From contig JAGCVD010000014.1 of NCBI GenBank assembly GCA_017962545.1, positions 1 through 64,000 of the forward strand: a stretch of 64,000 nucleotides of DNA. The letters are read 5' to 3'. The DNA is from Bacteroidales bacterium (GTDB lineage Bacteria > Bacteroidota > Bacteroidia > Bacteroidales > P3). A program made the position numbers and the translations under genes. Below, one piece after another: positions 1 to 8,758 of this stretch (positions within the stretch are counted from its first letter, which is position 1; every line of letters begins with the position of its first letter). The notes beneath the pieces were generated by a model, which worked only from the letters and a program-made list of their open reading frames with translations, was not told where the DNA came from and made no database searches.

Positions 1-2
1 CC

Positions 3-1145
3 CCGCAGGTGGGTGTCAACGCCCAGATTGAGGCTCTGAAGAGCGGCGTGGCCAGCATCTACCCCGAGATCTACGGTACCGCCGACTTCAAGCGCGAGGC
101 CGCACGCTTCGTGAAGAACTTCCTCGACATCGACGTCACGCCCGACTGCTGCGTGCCTACCGTGGGCTCGATGCAGGCCGGTTTCGCCAGCTTCCTGACG
201 CTGACGCGCTACGATGCCAAGAAGACCAAGGTGCTCTTCATCGACCCCGGCTTCCCCGTGCAGAAGCAGCAGTGCCGCGTCCTCGGCATCCCCATGAAGG
301 CCTTCGACGTCTATGAGTACCGTGGCGACAAGCTGCGCGACAAACTCGAAGAGGAACTGAAGGACGGCGATGTGGCTTGCATGATTTTCAGCAGCCCCAA
401 CAACCCCGCCTGGTTCTGCTTCACCGACCACGAGCTGCAGATCATCGGCGAGATGGCTAACAAGTACGGTGTCGTCGTGATGGAAGACTCCGCCTACTTC
501 CTCATGGACTTCCGCAAGGACTACAGTGTCCCCGGTCAGGCTCCCTTCCAGCCCACCGTGGCCAAGTATACCGACCTTTACGTCATCATGATTTCCGGCT
601 CGAAGAGCTTCAGCTATGCCGGTGAGCGTATCGCCATGATGGTGGTCAGCCCCAAGCTGTTCAACATGGAGTGCCCCGATTTGGCCCGCTACTACAGCCA
701 GACGCAGCTCGGCCGTGCCCTCATCTTCGGCACCCTCTACTGCCTCTCCAGCGGCACCGCCCATAGTGTGCAGTACGCTATGGCCGCCATGCTGAAGGGC
801 GCCAACGACGGCACCTTCAACTTCGTCAAGGACATCAAGGAGTACGGCGAGAAGGCTGGTATCATGAAGAAATACTTCGCCGACAACGGCTTCTATATCG
901 TCTATGACAAGGATATGGGCGAAGACATCGGCGACGGCTTCTACTTCACTTTCTGCTATCCCGGCTTCGGTGGCGTCGACCTGCTCAACGAGCTTATCCG
1001 TTACGGTATCAGCGCCATCGCCCTCGACATCACGGGCAGCCACAAGCAGGGCATCCGCGCCTGTGTGGCCCTGGTGCAGCGCGACCAGTTCCCCGACCTC
1101 AAGGAGCGTCTCGAGGCCTTCCACAAAGACCATCCAGTGAAGTAA
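3..1145 (+). CDS. Pyridoxal-phosphate aminotransferase, class I/II (5' end outside window)
   Basis: This is the C-terminal ~380 residues of a fold-type I PLP aminotransferase. The reading frame is open to the left edge, so the true start lies upstream. SSPNNPAW and VVMEDSAYF match the substrate/PLP-contact loops of aspartate-aminotransferase-like enzymes. SGSKSFSYAGERIA contains the lysine (codon 603-605) expected to form the internal aldimine with PLP, followed by the phosphate-binding arginine. The amino-donor specificity cannot be told from sequence alone. The gene stops just before a strong hairpin terminator and converges on the Skp-like gene. Confidence 0.88.
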   Translation, partial: PQVGVNAQIEALKSGVASIYPEIYGTADFKREAARFVKNFLDIDVTPDCCVPTVGSMQAGFASFLTLTRYDAKKTKVLFIDPGFPVQKQQCRVLGIPMKAFDVYEYRGDKLRDKLEEELKDGDVACMIFSSPNNPAWFCFTDHELQIIGEMANKYGVVVMEDSAYFLMDFRKDYSVPGQAPFQPTVAKYTDLYVIMISGSKSFSYAGERIAMMVVSPKLFNMECPDLARYYSQTQLGRALIFGTLYCLSSGTAHSVQYAMAAMLKGANDGTFNFVKDIKEYGEKAGIMKKYFADNGFYIVYDKDMGEDIGDGFYFTFCYPGFGGVDLLNELIRYGISAIALDITGSHKQGIRACVALVQRDQFPDLKERLEAFHKDHPVK

Positions 1146-1150
1146 GGATA

Positions 1151-1187
1151 AAAAAAAGAGCCTCGCAATCGCGAGGCTCTTTTTTGT
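1151..1187. terminator. Bidirectional Rho-independent terminator
   Basis: A 9-bp perfect stem GAGCCTCGC/GCGAGGCTC (1158-1166 and 1171-1179) encloses an AATC loop. It is flanked by an A-run on the left and a T-run on the right, so it works in both directions. It separates the convergent aminotransferase and Skp-like genes. Confidence 0.92.
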
Positions 1188-1200
1188 TTTATCTGAATAT

Positions 1201-1779
1201 TTATTTCTTCAGATTTTTATACTCCTCGTTGAGGCCGTTGACAATCTCGTCGGTGATATCCATGGCAGGGTTGATGTAGAGGGTGGCCTGCTTGGTATAG
1301 ATGATGTCGAACTGCTGGTTGGCAGCATTGTACTCGCGCACAAAGGCGTATATGGCATTCATGATCTTGGCGGTCTCGGCGGCCTGCTTCTCGGCAATTT
1401 TGGCCATGAGCTCCTGCTCGAGGGTCTGCATCTTCTCGGCGCGTTGCTTCAGCTCGGCCTCCTTGGCCTGCTGCTGGGTGAGGGTCATTGTGGAGCCCGT
1501 CTGCAGGTAGTTGTTGTAGTCTTTCTGGAAAGCGTCGACCTGCTGCTGACCGTAGCGGCGCTGTTGCTCGGTGTAGTCCTTCAGCTGCTGCTCGAGGTCA
1601 ATGGCGTACTGGTATCTGGCCAGCAGGGTGTCGGTGTCGATATAGGCCACTTTGAGGCCTCCTTCTGTCACTACAGGGGCTGTGGCGTCGGGATTCTGTT
1701 TGCTGCTGTTGTTGTTGCAAGCCGTCATGCCCATCAGGAGGAGGGCTGCGGCGGCATAGATAAAGGTATGTTTCTTCAT
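1201..1779 (-). CDS. OmpH/Skp-family periplasmic chaperone-like lipoprotein
   Basis: A 192-residue protein with a lipoprotein signal (hydrophobic stretch ending LLMGMTAC, so Cys21 would be lipidated). Next comes the start of an OmpH/Skp domain (LKVAYIDTDTLLARY), then a long Gln/Glu/Lys-rich coiled coil (about residues 60-145). Skp-family proteins hold unfolded outer-membrane proteins in the periplasm; the lipid anchor here would tether it to a membrane. It lies 21 bp downstream of gltX on the same strand, so it is probably co-transcribed. The family call is good, but the chaperone role is inferred from the family. Confidence 0.8.
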   Translation of the reverse strand: MKKHTFIYAAAALLLMGMTACNNNSSKQNPDATAPVVTEGGLKVAYIDTDTLLARYQYAIDLEQQLKDYTEQQRRYGQQQVDAFQKDYNNYLQTGSTMTLTQQQAKEAELKQRAEKMQTLEQELMAKIAEKQAAETAKIMNAIYAFVREYNAANQQFDIIYTKQATLYINPAMDITDEIVNGLNEEYKNLKK

Positions 1780-1800
1780 TATTATAATATTGCTAAGTTA

Positions 1801-3333
1801 TCAACTTTGACTTTCAACTTCTCCTATGGTGTCGATTGCGCGTTGTACGCGGCGGATGGTCTCCTCTTTGCCGAGCATCATGACGAGCGTCAGCATGTCG
1901 GGTCCCACGGTCTTGCCCACCACGGCCAGACGCAGCGAGTTCATCACCGAGCCCATGTTCAACTCGTTGCCTTTGATGTAGTCCTCCAGTAGGGCCTGAT
2001 GGATGGTGTCGTACTCGAAGGGAACGGTATTGAGTATCTCGATGACCTTGGCCATGTGGGTGGTCATGCCTGCTTTCCAACGTTTCTTGATGGCGGCGGG
2101 GTCATACTCGGTGGGAGCCACGAAGAAGTAGCAGCAGGTGTCCCACAGCTCGCTGGGGAAGGTGATGCGCTCCTTCATCAAGGCGGCGACCTTCACCACA
2201 TAGTCGTGGCTCGCTGTTATGCCGCGAGCGCCCACTTCTTTCTGTAGGTATTCGGCCACCTGCTCGTCGCTGAGCATCTGGAAGTATTCGTGCTGGAACC
2301 ACTTGGCTTTCTCGACGTTGAACTTGGCGCCGCTCTTGCTGATGTGCTCCACGTTGAATAGTTTAATTAACTCATCCATGCTCATAATCTCCTGTTCGGT
2401 GCCTGGATTCCACCCTAAGAGCGCCAGCATGTTGACCACAGCCTGTGGCAGATAACCTTTCTCGCGGTAGCCGCTGCTGAGTTCGCCGCTCTTGGGGTCG
2501 TGCCAGTCGAGCGGGAAGACGGGGAAGCCGAGGCGGTCGCCGTCGCGCTTGCTGAGCTTACCGTTGCCCTCGGGCTTGAGCAGCAAGGGCAGGTGGGCGA
2601 ACTGCGGCATGGTACTTTCCCAGCCGAAAGCTTTGTACAGCATTACATGGAGTGGGGCTGAGGGCAGCCACTCCTCGCCACGGATGACGTGAGTGATTTC
2701 CATCAGGTGGTCGTCGACGATGTTGGCCAAATGGTAGGTAGGCATGCCGTCGCTTTTGAAGAGCACCTTGTCGTCCAGCAGACGGCTGTTCATGGTGACG
2801 CCGCCGCGGATAAGGTCATGCACGGTGATGTCGATATTCTCGGGGAATTTGAAACGCACCACGTAGGGCTCGCCGCTCTCAATACGACGCTGCACCTCTT
2901 CGGTGCTGAGGCTGAGGCTGTTCTCCATACCCTGACGGGTGGTGCAGTCATACTGGAACGTCTTTTTCTCGGCCTCGTATTCCTTGCGCTTGGCTTCCAG
3001 GGCTTCCGGACGGTCGAAGGCGTAATAGGCCCAGCCGTCGGCCAGCAGCTGCTCGGCATACTGACGGTAGAGGGGCTTGCGGTCGCTCTGGCGGTAGGGA
3101 CCATAGGGGCCTCCGATGTGCACGCCCTCGTCGAACTGGATGCCCAGCCAATCGAGAGCCTCGATGATGTATTGTTCTGCACCAGGCACGAAGCGGGTCT
3201 GGTCGGTGTCTTCGATGCGGAGAATCATCTTGCCGCCGTTCTGGCGGGCGAAGAGGTAGTTGTAGAGGGCGGTGCGCACACCGCCGATGTGTAGTGGCCC
3301 CGTAGGACTCGGGGCAAAGCGTACTCTTACCAT
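1801..3333 (-). CDS. gltX: Glutamate--tRNA ligase
   Basis: A 510-residue class I aminoacyl-tRNA synthetase of normal length. The HIGH signature appears as GPLHIGG at about residue 12 within [20 protein letters not shown]. The KMSKS signature is KLSKR at residues 259-263. IEDTDQTR near residue 40 is the glutamate-binding strand typical of GluRS. The C-terminal half is the anticodon-binding helical cage. It charges tRNA-Glu in the cytoplasm. The last codons run through a heptamer-like CAACTTT/CAACTTC stretch. It lies between two envelope genes on the same strand. Confidence 0.97.
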   Translation of the reverse strand: MVRVRFAPSPTGPLHIGGVRTALYNYLFARQNGGKMILRIEDTDQTRFVPGAEQYIIEALDWLGIQFDEGVHIGGPYGPYRQSDRKPLYRQYAEQLLADGWAYYAFDRPEALEAKRKEYEAEKKTFQYDCTTRQGMENSLSLSTEEVQRRIESGEPYVVRFKFPENIDITVHDLIRGGVTMNSRLLDDKVLFKSDGMPTYHLANIVDDHLMEITHVIRGEEWLPSAPLHVMLYKAFGWESTMPQFAHLPLLLKPEGNGKLSKRDGDRLGFPVFPLDWHDPKSGELSSGYREKGYLPQAVVNMLALLGWNPGTEQEIMSMDELIKLFNVEHISKSGAKFNVEKAKWFQHEYFQMLSDEQVAEYLQKEVGARGITASHDYVVKVAALMKERITFPSELWDTCCYFFVAPTEYDPAAIKKRWKAGMTTHMAKVIEILNTVPFEYDTIHQALLEDYIKGNELNMGSVMNSLRLAVVGKTVGPDMLTLVMMLGKEETIRRVQRAIDTIGEVESQS

Positions 3334-3364
3334 TAAGGTTTAAAGTTTAAGATTTAACTCTATT

Positions 3365-4141
3365 TTACTTCATGAAGGAGCCCAGCTTGTAGGCTACGGA
3401 AATCATTACGGCGTTATTGTTGCCGTCGGGGATTTTAGGAATGTTGTTGGCGTTGATGAAGGGATTGAGAGAGTTCAGGTTGTTGACGATGGTGCGCAGC
3501 ACATCGGTACCCTCGGAGACGGCCAAGAAGCCGTGGTCGACAAACAACGAGAAGGTGTAGTCTCCGTGCTCGTAGCTGACACCCAGAATGGCGCTGACAT
3601 CCAGTCTGCTGATGTGGTTGAAGATGTATCGGTCGGCCGGGGTGCCGCTGAAGTTGACATCGTAGTTGGCAGCGCGTGAGGTGTAGCCGGGCGTAATCAT
3701 GCGGTCGGCATAGCGGCCGAAAAGGCCAAAGCTGACAGCGGGGCCCAGATAGACGCCCACCACATGGCCTGGTTCGCGTACAGGCAGCTCAAAGTGTACG
3801 CCAGCCAGTATGGGCAACTGCACATAGTAGGTGTGGTGGTAGCCCTCGCGGAACGACAGGGTGTTGCCGTTCTCGAAGTTTTCCTCGAAGGAGTTGCCTC
3901 GGCGCACAAAGTTGAGACCTGTTTGCAGATAGAATATCTCTGCCAGTGCCGTGGGACTGTGCTTGAAGGTGAAGTTGACATAGCCACCGATGTTGGCGCC
4001 CAGAATGGGCGACTTGGTCGACAGGTCGTCGACCAGGGTGGCGGTGCCGAGGGCGAACTTGACACCGTAGTCGTCAAACTGTGCGCGGGCACCCATGATG
4101 CCCATAATGCCTATTAAACCCAATAAAAGTATCTTTTTCAT
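3365..4141 (-). CDS. Outer-membrane beta-barrel protein, PorT-like family
   Basis: A 258-residue protein with a Sec signal peptide ending GARAQ (cleavage near residue 20). The body has alternating hydrophobic/polar strands (for example FTFKHSPTALAEIFYLQTGLNF and LGVSYEHGDYTFSLFVDH) typical of small 8-stranded barrels of the PorT/outer-membrane beta-barrel family in Bacteroidota. The final residue is Lys rather than the usual terminal aromatic. Only 4 bp separate it from the S9 peptidase upstream, which suggests one transcript. Its ligand or partner is unknown. Confidence 0.72.
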   Translation of the reverse strand: MKKILLLGLIGIMGIMGARAQFDDYGVKFALGTATLVDDLSTKSPILGANIGGYVNFTFKHSPTALAEIFYLQTGLNFVRRGNSFEENFENGNTLSFREGYHHTYYVQLPILAGVHFELPVREPGHVVGVYLGPAVSFGLFGRYADRMITPGYTSRAANYDVNFSGTPADRYIFNHISRLDVSAILGVSYEHGDYTFSLFVDHGFLAVSEGTDVLRTIVNNLNSLNPFINANNIPKIPDGNNNAVMISVAYKLGSFMK

Positions 4142-4145
4142 TGTC

Positions 4146-6386
4146 TTATAATTTTCTAAGGATAAAGTCGGTCATCAGTTGATAGAGGTTGAGTCGGGTG
4201 TTGCCCGTGGCGTCGTAGATGCTGTGGTTCTTGTTGGGGTAGATGCGGAACTCGAACTGCTTGCCGGCATTCTCGAGTTTCTCCACCATCTCGGCGCTGT
4301 TCTGGAAGTGCACGTTGTCGTCGCCCGTGCCGTGGATGAGCAGGTAGTTGCCCTGCAGGCGGTCGGCGAAGTTGAGCGGCGAGTTGTCGTCGTAGCCCTT
4401 GGCGTTGTCCTTGGGCAGGGCGAGGAAGCGCTCGGTGTAGATGTTGTCATAGTAGCGCCAGTTCATCACGGGTGCCACCGCGATGGCAGCCTTGAAGACA
4501 TCGTTGCCCTTCAGGAGCGAGAGGGTGGAGAGGTAGCCGCCGAAGCTCCAACCCCAGATGCCGATGCGGTCTTTGTCGACCCAACTCTGCTTGCCCAGCC
4601 AGCGGGCAGCCTCGATGGCGTCCTCGCACTCCATGCGGCCCAAGTCGCCGTAGGTCTGCTTCTTGAATTGTGCACCGCGTCCGCCCGTGCCTCTGCCGTC
4701 GAAGCAGAAGACCACATAGCCATTCTCGGCCAGCATGTGGTACCAGTAGTAGTCCGAGTAGCCGTAGCTGTTGGTCACCTGCTGGTTGCCGGGCCCGCCG
4801 TAGACGTATATCAGCACGGGGTATTGTTTGCTCTGGTTGTGGTCGAAGCCTTGCGGGAGAATGAAGTAGCAGTTCAGCTCGGTGCCGCCCGAGGTCTTGA
4901 AGGTGCCGAACTCCTTGTTCTGTGCGCCGTAGTCTTTCATCTTCTGCTCCAACTCGGCGTTGTCCTGCAGCGTCTTCACCAGCTTGCCCTTGGCGTCGTG
5001 AAGGGTGTAGACGGGGGCGTGGGCGGCATGGCTCCAGGTCTGAATGTAGTATTTGCATCCCTGGCTGAAGGTGGCGCTGTAGGTGCCGGTGCAGGGCGGG
5101 TTGAGCCGTTCCTTCTTCTTGCCGTCGAAGCCAATGACGAAGAGGCTCTTGTTGATGGCGCCGTCTTCGCGGCTGGTGTAGTAGAGGCGTTGGTTCTTCA
5201 CGTCTACGCCAGGGACATCACAGACCTCCCAATTGCCGCTGGTTACCTGCTTGACGAGCTTGCCATCCATTCCGTAGAGGTAGATGTGGCGGTAGCCGTC
5301 GCGCTCGCTGGTGATGAGCATCTGCTCTTTGGCTTTCTTGCCTTTGCCCACGGTGATGAACTGCCAGGTGTCGGGCACGTCGACATAGGTGTCGCACTGC
5401 TCCTCGTAGAGGTTGATGTTTTCTTTGCTTTGAATGTTGACGGCTTCAATCCGCATGGTGTTCTGCAGACGATTCATGACCATGAACGCCAGTACATCAG
5501 CGTTATTAGTCCATTGGAAACGGGGGATATATTCCCATTTTGATTTTCCATCGGCTACAAACAGAGGACGACCGTCGAAACCGGGGTTAAAATAGCTTTG
5601 AGTTTCAATATTATAAACAATCAGCGCCACTTCGCTGTTATCCTCGCCGGCCTTGGGGTACTTGTAGCGGTAGTCCTCGGGATAGAGCTCACCCCACATC
5701 TGCATATTATACTCTTTCACCTTGCTCTCGTCGAAGCGCATGTAGGCAATCTTCTTCGAGTCGGGGCTCCATTCGAAACCTTTCGTGATGGCGAACTCCT
5801 CCTCGTAGACCCAGTCGGTGGTGCCGTTGATTATCTCGTTCACCTTGCCATCGGGAGTGATGGCGTGCTCCTCGAGGGTGGCGAGGTCCATCCAGTAGAG
5901 GTTGTTGTCGCGCACGAAGGCCACCTTGGTGCCGTCGGGGCTGAGGGTGGTGAGGCGCTGCTTGCCGTTCTTGCTTATCTTGGTGAAGGTCTTGGCCTTG
6001 ACATCATAGATGTAGTAGTCGCTCACGCCGCTGTGGCGGTAGAGGGGCTCGAAGCCGGCGCTGAGCAGTATCTTCTGTTCGTCTTGGCTCATGGCATAGC
6101 TCTCGAAGTGGGGCAGGGGCTTGGCTCTCTTCTGCATGTCGGGACCGCCGAAGAGGCAGATGTCCTCCACCTTCTCGCCGGTGGCGTAGCGGTACTTGGT
6201 GATACCGGTGCGGCTCATGCTGAGGTAGTGTTCGCCGTCCTGCATCGAGCGGATGCTGCCGATACCCTTTACGGCAAAAGTACGCTTGGTCCAGATGTCC
6301 TCCAGCGTGATATTATGGCTCTGTGCCACGGCGCCGCTGCCCGAAGCCAGCGTTGCAAATGCCACAATCATAAGAAGTTTCTTCAT
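4146..6386 (-). CDS. S9-family prolyl dipeptidyl peptidase (DPP IV-like)
   Basis: A 746-residue secreted serine peptidase. I start it at the Met at 6386, where a signal peptide (MKKLLMIVAFATLASGS..AVAQ) begins. The 53 extra upstream codons run through the promoter and a palindromic repeat and are not plausible protein. An N-terminal beta-propeller (DPPIV_N, about residues 90-480) precedes the alpha/beta-hydrolase domain. The nucleophile is Ser614 in GWSFGGY, the Asp lies in HGTGDDNVHF and the His in NKNHSIYD. It probably removes Xaa-Pro dipeptides from peptides in the periplasm or at the surface. Such enzymes supply peptides in asaccharolytic Bacteroidales. Confidence 0.93.
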   Translation of the reverse strand: MKKLLMIVAFATLASGSGAVAQSHNITLEDIWTKRTFAVKGIGSIRSMQDGEHYLSMSRTGITKYRYATGEKVEDICLFGGPDMQKRAKPLPHFESYAMSQDEQKILLSAGFEPLYRHSGVSDYYIYDVKAKTFTKISKNGKQRLTTLSPDGTKVAFVRDNNLYWMDLATLEEHAITPDGKVNEIINGTTDWVYEEEFAITKGFEWSPDSKKIAYMRFDESKVKEYNMQMWGELYPEDYRYKYPKAGEDNSEVALIVYNIETQSYFNPGFDGRPLFVADGKSKWEYIPRFQWTNNADVLAFMVMNRLQNTMRIEAVNIQSKENINLYEEQCDTYVDVPDTWQFITVGKGKKAKEQMLITSERDGYRHIYLYGMDGKLVKQVTSGNWEVCDVPGVDVKNQRLYYTSREDGAINKSLFVIGFDGKKKERLNPPCTGTYSATFSQGCKYYIQTWSHAAHAPVYTLHDAKGKLVKTLQDNAELEQKMKDYGAQNKEFGTFKTSGGTELNCYFILPQGFDHNQSKQYPVLIYVYGGPGNQQVTNSYGYSDYYWYHMLAENGYVVFCFDGRGTGGRGAQFKKQTYGDLGRMECEDAIEAARWLGKQSWVDKDRIGIWGWSFGGYLSTLSLLKGNDVFKAAIAVAPVMNWRYYDNIYTERFLALPKDNAKGYDDNSPLNFADRLQGNYLLIHGTGDDNVHFQNSAEMVEKLENAGKQFEFRIYPNKNHSIYDATGNTRLNLYQLMTDFILRKL

Positions 6387-6421
6387 CCTATAATATAAAT
6401 TTATGTATCTAGAATAAAATG

Positions 6422-6453
6422 CAAATATACATCTTTTTTTTGGATTGGACAAA
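6422..6453 (-). promoter_or_regulatory. Bacteroidota-type promoter for the S9 peptidase gene
   Basis: On the minus strand there is TATATTTG (6429-6422, matching TAnnTTTG) with TTTG (6453-6450) exactly 20 bp upstream. The -7 box is followed by CATTTT, shared with several other promoters in this window. It lies 36 bp upstream of the chosen start codon, which supports that start. Confidence 0.65.
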
Positions 6454-6500
6454 GCAGAGTGAAAAAAAACACCACTTTTACTTTTTGACGGACGTTTGCA

Positions 6501-6554
6501 GGCATTTCTTTGGTATTTCTTTGGAAAAAAGCAAAGAAATACCAAAGAAATGCC
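6501..6554. repeat. Dispersed palindromic repeat, copy 1 of 3
   Basis: Perfect 23-bp inverted arms flank an 8-bp GAAAAAAG spacer. Each arm contains the 9-mer TTTCTTTGG twice, 11 bp apart. The core is identical to the copies at 31178-31227 and 58655-58710. This copy sits between the divergent S9 peptidase and tcdA genes. A further partial unit (ACCAAAGAAAAG) follows near 6562. Confidence 0.93.
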
Positions 6555-6623
6555 AATGAAAAACCAAAGAAAAGTAGAGGCTGTAGGGCAATAATCCCTG
6601 TTTTATGCCGTTACTATATCATA

Positions 6624-7343
6624 ATGAACGACATCCGGACAGCAGACCTTTTTTGCCGTACAGAACGGCTGGTGGGCAGCGACGCCATGCGGCGTCTCGA
6701 GGAGGCTCGCGTCCTGCTGTTTGGCGTGGGCGGCGTGGGGTCCTGGTGTGCTGAAGCGTTGATACGCAGTGGTATAGGGCACCTGACTATGGTGGACCCC
6801 GACAATGTCGACCCGAGCAACATCAACCGTCAGCTGCCGGCACTGACCACCACTTTGGGACGTCCCAAAGTGGTGGTGATGCGCGAGCGGCTGCAGGAAA
6901 TCAACCCCGCGGCCGACATTGTGGCCCTGCAGCAGCGGTTCTCTGCCGAAAATGCCCCCTCGTTCCATCTGGAAGAGTTTGATTACGTGATTGATGCTAT
7001 CGACAGCATGGCCGACAAGATGGAACTGATTTTGTTGTGCACTCAGAAACTACTATCAACTACCAACTATCAACTACCCACTTTCTATAGTTCTATGGGT
7101 GCGGCTCGCAAGATGGATCCCAGGCAGGTGAGAGTCAGTGAGTTCTGGAAGGTCGACGGCTGTCCGTTGGCGGCATCGTTGCGTAAGCGCATGCGTCGCG
7201 CTGTCCGCTATCCGGAACGTAAGTTCCAGTGTGTGTGGAGCCCGGAGCGCAATGAGACGGCGCAGACGGGCGGCACCCTGATGCCTGTCACCGCCACCTT
7301 CGGTATCATGCTGGCGTCGCTGGTGCTCCAAGATCTTGTGTAG
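6624..7343 (+). CDS. tcdA: tRNA threonylcarbamoyladenosine dehydratase
   Basis: A 239-residue ThiF/E1-like enzyme, predicted to convert t6A37 to cyclic t6A in tRNA using ATP. The nucleotide-binding loop FGVGGVGSWCAEALIRSGIG, then DNVDPSNINRQ and the DYVIDAIDSM strand, match TcdA/CsdL rather than ThiF or MoeB; no CxxC zinc pairs are present. I start at ATG 6624 because the open frame upstream only reads through the palindromic repeat. A run of 7-bp repeats (CAACT at 7057, 7064 and 7071) inserts a STTNYQLPT-like segment near residue 145, in the loop after the AIDS motif. Confidence 0.88.
   Translation: MNDIRTADLFCRTERLVGSDAMRRLEEARVLLFGVGGVGSWCAEALIRSGIGHLTMVDPDNVDPSNINRQLPALTTTLGRPKVVVMRERLQEINPAADIVALQQRFSAENAPSFHLEEFDYVIDAIDSMADKMELILLCTQKLLSTTNYQLPTFYSSMGAARKMDPRQVRVSEFWKVDGCPLAASLRKRMRRAVRYPERKFQCVWSPERNETAQTGGTLMPVTATFGIMLASLVLQDLV
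7050..7078. repeat. In-frame heptamer array inside tcdA
   Basis: CAACT recurs at 7057, 7064 and 7071 with an exact 7-bp period. It encodes a short Ser/Thr/Asn/Gln-rich segment. The same motif occurs at 17279-17312 (intergenic), 14081-14113 (MATE gene) and 18131-18199 (polyprenyl synthetase gene). Confidence 0.75.
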
Positions 7344-7379
7344 CAGTAACGGTCGTTTGTTTTTCATTCCTTTTACATC

Positions 7380-7434
7380 AGTTCTTCAATAGTTCTTCAA
7401 TACGCCATTGAAGAGAAGTATTGAAGAACTATTG
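7380..7434. repeat. Palindrome built from tandem 11-mers
   Basis: AGTTCTTCAAT occurs twice head-to-tail (7380 and 7391). The 17-bp stretch 7387-7403 is then perfectly inverted at 7418-7434 across a 14-bp spacer. The design (11-mer tandem inside a palindrome) resembles the 54-bp dispersed repeat, but the sequence is unrelated. It lies 37 bp after the tcdA stop codon. Confidence 0.85.
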
Positions 7435-7907
7435 TGGAATTGTAGGAGGGCAGGGGAGGGAGTCGGTATGTTTTCGGGGAGGGGCGAAATTCGACGCTAA
7501 GCGATTTTCTCGCTCTTCTAGGAATCCAGTCCCATGCCGTCCGAGATAGCGCATTAGGGCGGCTTTTTCAATGTTCACTTTTGTAACCATTCATAGGGTG
7601 ATTTACGAGAATTACATCCGTAAAATACATGTAATTTGTAAATTCACAAAAGTAATTTATGAAAATACAGTACACAATGTTAATTTATATTTGAAAGTGA
7701 GTGTTGTTTTAATTATGTAACTTATAACCAAATATTTAAATTGCGATTATTAAAGTATTGAAAGTAGTTATATGGGGGTGCTACGCACCATGTATATGTG
7801 AGTGCGTTTAGTTAATTTATCAGTTGGTTTATAATATTTTATATTTGCTAATTTAATAAATACTTTTGTTATATTGATTGTTTACTTTTGTAAAAATGTA
7901 AAAAAGA

Positions 7908-7939
7908 TTTGGTGGTATCAAAAATGTTGTGTAATTTTG
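7908..7939 (+). promoter_or_regulatory. Bacteroidota-type promoter for the XRE regulator
   Basis: TTTG (7908-7911), 20 bp, TAATTTTG (7932-7939). The start codon is 37 bp downstream. Two further TACTTTTG boxes at 7861 and 7883 could be alternative promoters. Confidence 0.6.
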
Positions 7940-7975
7940 TAAACCGAAAGAGTGTAGTATTACACATGTAAGATT

Positions 7976-8446
7976 ATGATAAACAGGATAAATATGATTT
8001 TACGGGCGAAAAATATCACCGCTCGTCAGTTTGCGGAGGAGATCGGCATACAGCCGTCTGGAATGTCGCACATTCTGGGAGGCCGTAACAACCCCAGTCT
8101 TGATTTTGTCAACAAGGTGTTGCGGCGCTATCCTGAGATTGATGCCAACTGGTTGCTGTTGGGTAAAGGTGAGATGTACGCAACGTCGTCCTCGGTCATG
8201 CCGGAAGTGGTGCCACCGCAGGAGCCTTCCCTCTTCGATGAAGAGGAAGTTACGCCAATGGCCGTGGAGGCACCTGCCGAAACACCCGTGTATCAGCCGG
8301 AAGACGCTCAGGAAGAGACGCTTCCAGAGGTACCGGAATACAAGGCCACGCTGCCGCTTCTCTCATCGGACAAAGGGCGTAAGTTGGAGCATATCTTACT
8401 CATATACAGTGATAAAACATACGTTGAGCTGCAGCCTCAGAAATGA
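7976..8446 (+). CDS. XRE-family helix-turn-helix transcriptional regulator
   Basis: A 156-residue protein. Residues 1-65 form a Cro/C1-type HTH (AKNITARQFAEEIGIQPSG followed by MSHILGGRNNPSLDFVNKVL). The WLLLGKGEMY end is typical of Bacteroidota regulators of this group. A Pro/Glu-rich linker (about residues 75-120) leads to a short C-terminal segment, RKLEHILLIYSDKTYVEL, of the kind conserved in chromosomal copies. The target genes are unknown. The long AT-rich upstream region with several promoter boxes suggests autoregulation (inference). It has no phage neighbours. Confidence 0.85.
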   Translation: MINRINMILRAKNITARQFAEEIGIQPSGMSHILGGRNNPSLDFVNKVLRRYPEIDANWLLLGKGEMYATSSSVMPEVVPPQEPSLFDEEEVTPMAVEAPAETPVYQPEDAQEETLPEVPEYKATLPLLSSDKGRKLEHILLIYSDKTYVELQPQK

Positions 8447-8504
8447 AGGTGCTGCCAGAGGGGTGTAAATGCTGTCTTCGCTCTTGCGTACTATGTTTGC
8501 GTGT

Positions 8505-8514
8505 GGGGGGGGGG
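8505..8514. repeat. Ten-base guanine homopolymer
   Basis: G10 lies about 60 bp downstream of the regulator stop codon and 65 bp before the tRNA promoter. It lies outside any gene that I can support. Confidence 0.9.
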
Positions 8515-8578
8515 TGACTATTGGGTTTAATAGTATTGCGCTGGGATTTAGCGGGTTGTGATTTTATTTATAAAATTA

Positions 8579-8610
8579 TTTGGCCATTCCGGAAAAAAGT
8601 ATTACTTTTG
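8579..8610 (+). promoter_or_regulatory. Promoter of the tRNA gene
   Basis: TTTG (8579-8582), 20 bp, TACTTTTG (8603-8610). The mature tRNA begins 34 bp downstream. Confidence 0.65.
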
Positions 8611-8643
8611 CACCCGTTTTTGAACGGAATGCTTCAAAAAGAT

Positions 8644-8720
8644 GGCGGGATAGCTCAGCTGGTTAGAGCGCTGGATTCATAACCCGGAGGTCATCAGTTC
8701 AAGTCTGATTCCCGCTACCA
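8644..8720 (+). tRNA. tRNA with CAT anticodon (elongator Met, or Ile2 if lysidine-modified)
   Basis: A complete cloverleaf can be folded. The acceptor stem is GGCGGGA/TCCCGCT with a terminal G-T pair, and the D stem is GCTC/GAGC. The anticodon arm has loop TTCATAA (anticodon CAT), and the T arm is ATCAG-TTCAAGT-CTGAT. The discriminator base is A and a genome-encoded CCA ends at 8720. The base of the anticodon loop has an A-C mismatch. It is unlikely to be the initiator, which would have the GGG/CCC anticodon stem and an unpaired 1-72. CAT also serves minor isoleucine tRNA after TilS modification; sequence alone does not fully separate these. Confidence 0.9.
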
Positions 8721-8752
8721 AAAAAGACACCTTGCGAGGTGTCCTTTTTGTT
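8719..8752 (+). terminator. Rho-independent terminator after the tRNA
   Basis: Stem GACACCT (8726-8732) / AGGTGTC (8737-8743) with TGCG loop, followed by CTTTTTGTTTT. It starts right after the CCA end. The convergent glycosyltransferase gene ends 7 bp beyond it. Confidence 0.9.
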
Positions 8753-8758
8753 TTCCGG

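Larger units (their letters stand above)
7344..7975. other. 632-bp AT-rich intergenic region
   Basis: No gene is visible on either strand. The first ~100 bp hold an imperfect palindrome (7380-7434) that may act as a terminator for tcdA. The remainder is strongly AT-rich, has stop codons in all frames, and ends in several TAnnTTTG boxes (7861, 7883 and 7932) upstream of the XRE regulator. No riboswitch or known small RNA could be recognised. Confidence 0.6.

Noticed and set aside
4179..5543. 454-residue open frame on the plus strand
   Set aside because: It is antisense to the S9 peptidase, is Val/Ala/Leu-rich with no domain, and has no promoter.
6387..6545. 53-residue N-terminal extension of the S9 peptidase
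   Set aside because: It crosses the promoter and the palindromic repeat; the signal peptide begins at 6386.
6501..6554. Insertion-sequence end
   Set aside because: No transposase, no terminal flanking duplication that I can see, and the arms face each other across only 8 bp.
7344..7975. Riboswitch upstream of the XRE regulator
   Set aside because: No conserved aptamer sequence such as those of TPP, cobalamin or SAM could be found; the region is simple AT-rich DNA.
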